Notes under the pieces: generated by a model
The model's input: only the letters and a program-made list of their open reading frames with translations
Told to the model about the DNA's origin: nothing
Database searches by the model: none
Program-made: the position numbers and the translations under genes
Assembly (NCBI RefSeq): GCF_900177625.1
Contig: NZ_FXAU01000002.1
Location: forward strand, 85,707 to 149,706
Source: Sphingobacterium psychroaquaticum
GTDB lineage: Bacteria; Bacteroidota; Bacteroidia; Sphingobacteriales; Sphingobacteriaceae
DNA length: 64,000 nt
Reading direction: 5' to 3'
Shown here: one piece after another, positions 59,607-64,000 of the stretch
How the letters are laid out: every line of letters starts with the position of its first letter
How positions within the stretch are numbered: the first letter of the stretch is position 1

Positions 59607-61541
59607 ATGGCAAAAAAACAAGAAGCAGAAAAAGAGTTAGCGGCGAAAAACGCAGAGCTACAAGGTGCTGACACTAAAGTAGTGAAAGACACTGAACAAA
59701 TTGAATCTGAAGCAGATTCAAACCTGATCGACCAGATCAAATCAAACGCATGGAGTACTCCAGAAGGTGACTTTGATTGGGATCTTGATGAAAAAGCTTT
59801 CGGTAGCTACAGCGATGCTGAGCGTACCAAATTAGAAGAGCAATACGCAGGTACTTTCAACCAAATCAACCAAGGTGAAATTATCGAAGGTGTTGTTGTT
59901 TCTATCAACAACAAAGATGTTGTTTTGAACGTTGGTTTTAAATCAGACGGTCTTGTAGCATTATCTGAGTTCCGTGACTTACCTGACTTAAAAGTTGGTG
60001 ATACAGTTGACGTATTTGTAGAATCACAAGAAGATGCAAACGGTCAATTGATTTTATCACGCAAACGTGCTAAAACACAAAAATCTTGGGAAACAATCAA
60101 TGCGGCTTTAGAGAATGACACAATCATCGATGGTTTTGTTAAATCTCGTACTAAAGGTGGTTTGATCGTTGACATCAAAGGTGTAGAAGCTTTCTTACCT
60201 GGATCTCAAATCGATATCAAACCAATCCGTGATTACGATATCTATGTAGGTAAAACTATGGAATTCAAAGTGGTAAAAATTAACCACGAATTCAAAAACG
60301 TAGTAGTTTCTCACAAAGTATTGATCGAGGACGATTTAGAAAACCAAAAATCAGAAATCGTTTCGAAACTAGAGAAAGGTCAAGTATTAGAAGGTACGGT
60401 TAAAAATATTACTGACTTCGGTGTGTTCATCGATTTAGGTGGTGTTGATGGTCTACTTCACATTACGGATATCTCTTGGGGTCGTATCGAGCATCCAAAA
60501 GAAGTATTAGCGTTAGATCAAACGATCAACGTGGTAGTTTTGGATTTCGACGACGAGAAAAAACGTATCGCTTTAGGTTTAAAACAATTATCAGAGCACC
60601 CTTGGGAATCTTTAAGCCAAGATCTAGTAGTTGGTTCTAAAGTTAAAGGTAAAATCGTAACAGTTGCTGATTACGGTGCTTTCTTAGAAATCATCCCTGG
60701 AGTTGAAGGTTTAATCCACGTTTCTGAAATGTCTTGGTCACAAAACTTACGTTCTCCACAAGAGTTCTTAAAAGTTGGTGATGAGATCGAAGCTGAAGTA
60801 TTAACTTTAGATCGCGAAGAGCGTAAAATGAGTTTAGGTATCAAACAATTGACTCCTGACCCTTGGAAAAACATCACAGAGCGTTACCCAGTAGGTTCTA
60901 AACAAAATGCTGTTGTTAAAAACATGACTAACTTCGGTGTTTTCGTTGAACTAGAAGACGGTATCGATGGATTGATCCACATCTCTGACTTATCTTGGTC
61001 TAAGAAAATCAACCACCCTAACGAATTCACTAAAGTTGGTGAAAGCTTAGACGTAGTTGTATTAGAACTTGACGAAGAAAACCGCAAACTTTCTTTAGGT
61101 CACAAACAACTAGAAGAAAACCCTTGGGATACATTCGAAACCATCTTCACAGAAGGTTCAGTACACGAAGGAACAGTAATCAAAGTTGGTGACAAAGGTG
61201 ATATCGTAGCTTTACAATACGGTGTTGAAGGCTTCTGCCCGAACAAACACTCTGTAAAAGAAGACGGTTCTCCATTGAAAGTTGACGAAGTTGCTGAATT
61301 CAAAATCATCGAGTTCAACAAAGAGAACAAGCGTTTGGTTATCTCTCACTCACGTATCTGGGAAGACCAAAAAGCAGAAGCTCGTATCGAAGAGTTCAAT
61401 GCACGTAAAAAAGAAGCCAAAGCAGCTAACTCTGCTGTGAAAAAAGTAAAAGACTCTGTGGAGAAATCTACTTTAGGTGACTTAGATGTATTAGCTCAAT
61501 TGAAAGAGCAAATGGAAGGTGACGAAAAAAAATCTAAATAA
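59607..61541 (+). CDS. rpsA: 30S ribosomal protein S1
   Basis: The 644-residue protein has six S1 RNA-binding domains (starting near residues 90, 170, 258, 343, 430 and 515), a Lys/Glu/Asp-rich N-terminal arm of about 80 residues and a charged tail. S1 domain motifs such as G-V-F-I-D-L-G-G-V-D-G-L-L-H-I are well kept in domains 3-5, less in 1, 2 and 6, as usual. S1 helps mRNAs bind the 30S subunit. In Bacteroidota the ribosome does not depend strongly on Shine-Dalgarno pairing, so S1 matters for AT-rich leaders. It is monocistronic. Confidence 0.96.
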   Translation: MAKKQEAEKELAAKNAELQGADTKVVKDTEQIESEADSNLIDQIKSNAWSTPEGDFDWDLDEKAFGSYSDAERTKLEEQYAGTFNQINQGEIIEGVVVSINNKDVVLNVGFKSDGLVALSEFRDLPDLKVGDTVDVFVESQEDANGQLILSRKRAKTQKSWETINAALENDTIIDGFVKSRTKGGLIVDIKGVEAFLPGSQIDIKPIRDYDIYVGKTMEFKVVKINHEFKNVVVSHKVLIEDDLENQKSEIVSKLEKGQVLEGTVKNITDFGVFIDLGGVDGLLHITDISWGRIEHPKEVLALDQTINVVVLDFDDEKKRIALGLKQLSEHPWESLSQDLVVGSKVKGKIVTVADYGAFLEIIPGVEGLIHVSEMSWSQNLRSPQEFLKVGDEIEAEVLTLDREERKMSLGIKQLTPDPWKNITERYPVGSKQNAVVKNMTNFGVFVELEDGIDGLIHISDLSWSKKINHPNEFTKVGESLDVVVLELDEENRKLSLGHKQLEENPWDTFETIFTEGSVHEGTVIKVGDKGDIVALQYGVEGFCPNKHSVKEDGSPLKVDEVAEFKIIEFNKENKRLVISHSRIWEDQKAEARIEEFNARKKEAKAANSAVKKVKDSVEKSTLGDLDVLAQLKEQMEGDEKKSK

Positions 61542-61563
61542 GTAGATTTTCTCACATACATTA

Positions 61564-61597
61564 AATCCCCAACCATACCGGTTGGGGATTTTTTTTG
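61564..61597 (+). terminator. terminator after rpsA
   Basis: An 11-bp perfect stem (AATCCCCAACC with GGTTGGGGATT) and a 5-nt loop are followed by a run of T. Confidence 0.9.
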
Positions 61598-61693
61598 TCA
61601 TAAAAAACAAACTGACCTTTTGATTACATTAGTCAGTTAATAAATTTTTAACATTGCATGTCTTTAGCGCGTAAACAATAAAGTATGTATGTA

Positions 61694-62509
61694 ATGAAAC
61701 GATATTCAGGCTTCCTCCTCTTATTTCTTATTGTCTTTTTAACAATATCCTGCAAACGAAATTTCCAATATTCTGTCCTCGAAGTACGGCCATTGGCCAA
61801 AAACCTAAATGCCAAAGCACTCGAACAGATCCGACAATTACCCCAGAAAGATACATTCAGCTTTCTAGTCATTTCCGACACACAGATTGCCTACGATGAG
61901 CTACAACGCTTCGTCAAGCATGCAAACAAACTAGATGACCGGGATCAGATCGCCTTCGTTTTGCACGGCGGCGATTTTACGGACTATGGAGCCAATTTCG
62001 AATACAACCTATACTACGATGACATCAAAAAACTAAAGCTCCCTGTGGTCGGGGTAATAGGCAACCACGACATGCTCGGAAACGGCCGAGAGATCTACGC
62101 ACAAATGTTCGGCCCGGAAAACTTTTCATTTATATATGGCAAAAACAAATTCATTTTCTTCAATTCCAACTCACGGGAAGTTGCCTTTGATGGTTCCGTA
62201 CCAGACCTAGGTTGGATTGAAAAAGAAATAAAGAACACAACAGCTGATGTCGAAAACTTATTCTTCATATCGCACGTAGCTCCCTTTGTTTATGATTTTG
62301 ACCAAACCAAAACAGAAGATTTAGCTCGGATGTTATCCAGCAGCACGAAGTCACGTCTCTCCATACACGGACATACGCATAGTTATCAGCTGGAAAAACC
62401 ATTCGAAGATCAATTCCCCTACCTAACTGTACCAACGCTGCAAAAGCGATCCTACGTTAAAATAACTGTCCAGGGACAGACAATCACGCATCAACAAATT
62501 AATTACTAA
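61694..62509 (+). CDS. metallophosphoesterase lipoprotein
   Basis: The 271-residue protein has a lipoprotein signal (L-T-I-S-C near residue 20) and a calcineurin-like phosphoesterase domain. The metal ligands are in V-I-S-D-T-Q, H-G-G-D-F, G-N-H-D, F-I-S-H-V and the closing H-G-H-T-H-S. The domain is complete, so it should be active, probably outside the cytoplasm, on an unknown phosphodiester or monoester. I start at ATG 61694; ATG 61685 adds three residues. The next gene overlaps it by one base. Confidence 0.9.
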   Translation: MKRYSGFLLLFLIVFLTISCKRNFQYSVLEVRPLAKNLNAKALEQIRQLPQKDTFSFLVISDTQIAYDELQRFVKHANKLDDRDQIAFVLHGGDFTDYGANFEYNLYYDDIKKLKLPVVGVIGNHDMLGNGREIYAQMFGPENFSFIYGKNKFIFFNSNSREVAFDGSVPDLGWIEKEIKNTTADVENLFFISHVAPFVYDFDQTKTEDLARMLSSSTKSRLSIHGHTHSYQLEKPFEDQFPYLTVPTLQKRSYVKITVQGQTITHQQINY

Positions 62510-63081
62510 TGAAGATCCTGACGCTATTTTTAAGCACGCTACTTTCCATATTACACGTATCTGCACAAACCAAAGACAGCACATTCCTCTATAAAATAAT
62601 GCCGCACAATGTAAAAATTCAACATGCGGGTAATATTGGTATGTTCTCCGTCGGCTTCGGTTACCAGTCGCCCAATAAGAAATGGAAAGGGGATTTCATG
62701 TATGGTATCGTACCGCCAAAATATGCCGACAAGGCGATTCATTCCATAACATTAAAGGGGAAATTTGCGCCAATCAATAAAACCTATACACCCGATGTAT
62801 CAGTCAATTGGCTGAATACAGGCTTATGGGTGAGCCGTGCATTAGGCAGCAAATACTTCAGAGGATTGCCAGACTATTACGATGATGGTTATTATTACTT
62901 CTCTACAGCAATGCATATTGGCGTATTTGTAGGAAGCGAAGTAAAATATAAAAAAATAGGCTTTTATTACGAGGTGGGCACCACAGAGAAACACATCATT
63001 AATTATGTAAAAAACACCGGATCGATACAGCTGAACGCTATTTTCAATATCGGTATGGGCTTGGTTTATCATTTGAAATAA
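62509..63081 (+). CDS. small exported beta-barrel-like protein, unknown
   Basis: The 190-residue protein has a signal peptide (cleavage near V-S-A-Q, residue 20). The mature chain alternates Gly/aromatic strands (G-N-I-G-M-F-S-V-G-F-G-Y) and ends in N-I-G-M-G-L-V-Y-H-L-K, like an outer membrane barrel. I do not recognise a named family. Its ATG overlaps the stop codon of the metallophosphoesterase gene (TAATG), so the two products probably work together at the outer membrane. Confidence 0.75.
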   Translation: MKILTLFLSTLLSILHVSAQTKDSTFLYKIMPHNVKIQHAGNIGMFSVGFGYQSPNKKWKGDFMYGIVPPKYADKAIHSITLKGKFAPINKTYTPDVSVNWLNTGLWVSRALGSKYFRGLPDYYDDGYYYFSTAMHIGVFVGSEVKYKKIGFYYEVGTTEKHIINYVKNTGSIQLNAIFNIGMGLVYHLK

Positions 63082-63097
63082 ACCAAACCCAAGTTTT

Positions 63098-63979
63098 TTA
63101 TTTTAAGCGACTCTCTGGCAGAGGCACATAGCCATCATCATTGATCACTTTAGGGAAAGCGTGGTTGCGCCAATCCTCTTTTGCTTTCTCAATGGTCTCC
63201 TTACTCGTGGCCACAAAATTCCAGGAGATATACCGTTCTTCCGGAAAAGGGGTTCCACCAAAGATATACACCGAGGTGTTAGGCTTCATCGTGAAGGTAC
63301 ATAAGCTCGCGTCCTTCGTAATCAAAATCTGCTTAGGCCCATATTCATGCGTTTGATTAACAACGGCACCTTCCAGAATATACAGACCACTTTCTCCAAA
63401 AAGCTCACTGCCGATATCGACAACACGTTCCTCTGTTGTTTTAAGTTCCAACATATACAGCGGCGAATAAACAGGTACACCCGAACGCTTTCCAAAGATT
63501 TCACCTGCTATTAGGCGATAACTAACACCATCCTCTGTCCAGTGCGGAATATCCTTTTCTTCGATATGGTAAAACTCTGGCTCCATAAACTCCAACTCCT
63601 TCGGCAAAGCTACCCATATCTGTAAGCCATGCATAAATTTATCCTTTTGTCGCAAACGTTCCGGCGTACGCTCGGAGTGTGTTACCCCTTTTCCTGCCGT
63701 CATCCAGTTTACCGCTCCAGGCTGGATTTCAATCTCAGTGCCTATACTATCACGATGCATCATAGCACCATCAAAGAGATACGTCAACGTCGACAATCCA
63801 ATATGCGGATGGGGGCCAATATCAATATTCTGATGATCGGCCAGGCACGCCGGTCCCATATGGTCAATAAAAACAAAAGGTCCAATTGAACGCTTTTGTC
63901 GAAAAGGCAACAATCTACCGACTAGGAAATTTCCAATATCCGCAGCCGTTTCTTCATGTATAAAATCAATATTCGACAT
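63098..63979 (-). CDS. pirin-family protein
   Basis: The 293-residue protein has the two-cupin pirin fold. Metal ligands of the N-terminal cupin are in P-H-P-H-I-G (two His), H-R-D-S-I-G and H-S-E-R-T, and this site looks intact. The C-terminal cupin has no such set. Pirins have been reported as quercetin dioxygenases or as regulators; the role here is unknown. Only 21 bp remain before the window edge, so its promoter is not visible. The gene converges on the barrel-like gene. Confidence 0.92.
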   Translation of the reverse strand: MSNIDFIHEETAADIGNFLVGRLLPFRQKRSIGPFVFIDHMGPACLADHQNIDIGPHPHIGLSTLTYLFDGAMMHRDSIGTEIEIQPGAVNWMTAGKGVTHSERTPERLRQKDKFMHGLQIWVALPKELEFMEPEFYHIEEKDIPHWTEDGVSYRLIAGEIFGKRSGVPVYSPLYMLELKTTEERVVDIGSELFGESGLYILEGAVVNQTHEYGPKQILITKDASLCTFTMKPNTSVYIFGGTPFPEERYISWNFVATSKETIEKAKEDWRNHAFPKVINDDGYVPLPESRLK

Positions 63980-64000
63980 AAAAATCCATTTACTAAATAC

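Overview
The window comes from a chromosome of the phylum Bacteroidota, most likely the Sphingobacteriaceae (Sphingobacterium or a close relative). The evidence is the recurrent TAnnTTTG-type -7 promoter boxes, a TonB-dependent receptor paired with a lipoprotein, lipobox signal peptides ending in S-C, and Bacteroidota families such as DUF4286, DUF983 and FxVP-repeat/ECF operons. Gene density is high, overall base composition is AT-rich, and no phage, insertion sequence or CRISPR array is visible. The genus is an inference from gene content alone.

Layout. 1-12.6 kb: housekeeping genes on the + strand (pyrG 3' part, yidC, a small Ala-rich lipoprotein behind a structured leader, purB, nfu, a two-subunit transketolase), then a three-gene ECF-sigma operon, a class III aminotransferase, a GDSL hydrolase and, on the - strand, an RlmI-type methyltransferase. 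12.8-14.6 kb: tRNA-Leu(CAA), a PIN-domain toxin-antitoxin pair lying between two copies of the 3' end of a map gene, and map itself. 14.7-22.4 kb: an AraC regulator, a Zn/Cd-type P-type ATPase, an orphan response regulator, a TlpA-like thioredoxin lipoprotein and alaS. 22.6-32 kb: tandem universal stress proteins, an OmpA-family protein, a DEAD-box helicase, an HPP membrane protein, an RlmB-type methyltransferase, dnaX and aqpZ.

32-41.4 kb is the most accessory-looking part: a beta-helix lipoprotein with its TonB receptor, an ABC ATPase / His-rich FtsX permease / small Cys-containing periplasmic protein operon that looks like a metal (zinc) system, a DUF3050 protein, and a LytTR regulator whose receiver lacks the phospho-acceptor Asp. 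41.4-46 kb: rsmE, a CNNM/CorC protein, ppa, a DedA protein, a HIT protein and greA. 46-50.3 kb: an operon of an S9-peptidase-like lipoprotein (lacking catalytic Ser and His), a sensor kinase and a response regulator. 50.5-56 kb: DUF4286, DUF983, a small membrane protein, an RluA synthase, an MlaD-MlaF-MlaE lipid transporter and ddl. 56-64 kb: a PASTA protein, mltG, a YbgC-type thioesterase, a BrkB protein, rpsA, a metallophosphoesterase lipoprotein with a barrel-like partner, and a pirin.

The best candidates for undescribed biology are: (i) the pseudo-peptidase / histidine kinase / response regulator operon; (ii) the ECF-sigma operon with a five-fold F-x-V-P-x-x-Y-F repeat membrane protein; (iii) an A10 slippery run in dnaX placed so that one extra A gives an immediate stop; (iv) the toxin-antitoxin cassette bounded by a 41-bp duplication of the map 3' end; (v) the His-rich ABC system; and (vi) a set of genes whose -7 box ends 3-5 nt before the ATG, implying leaderless mRNAs.
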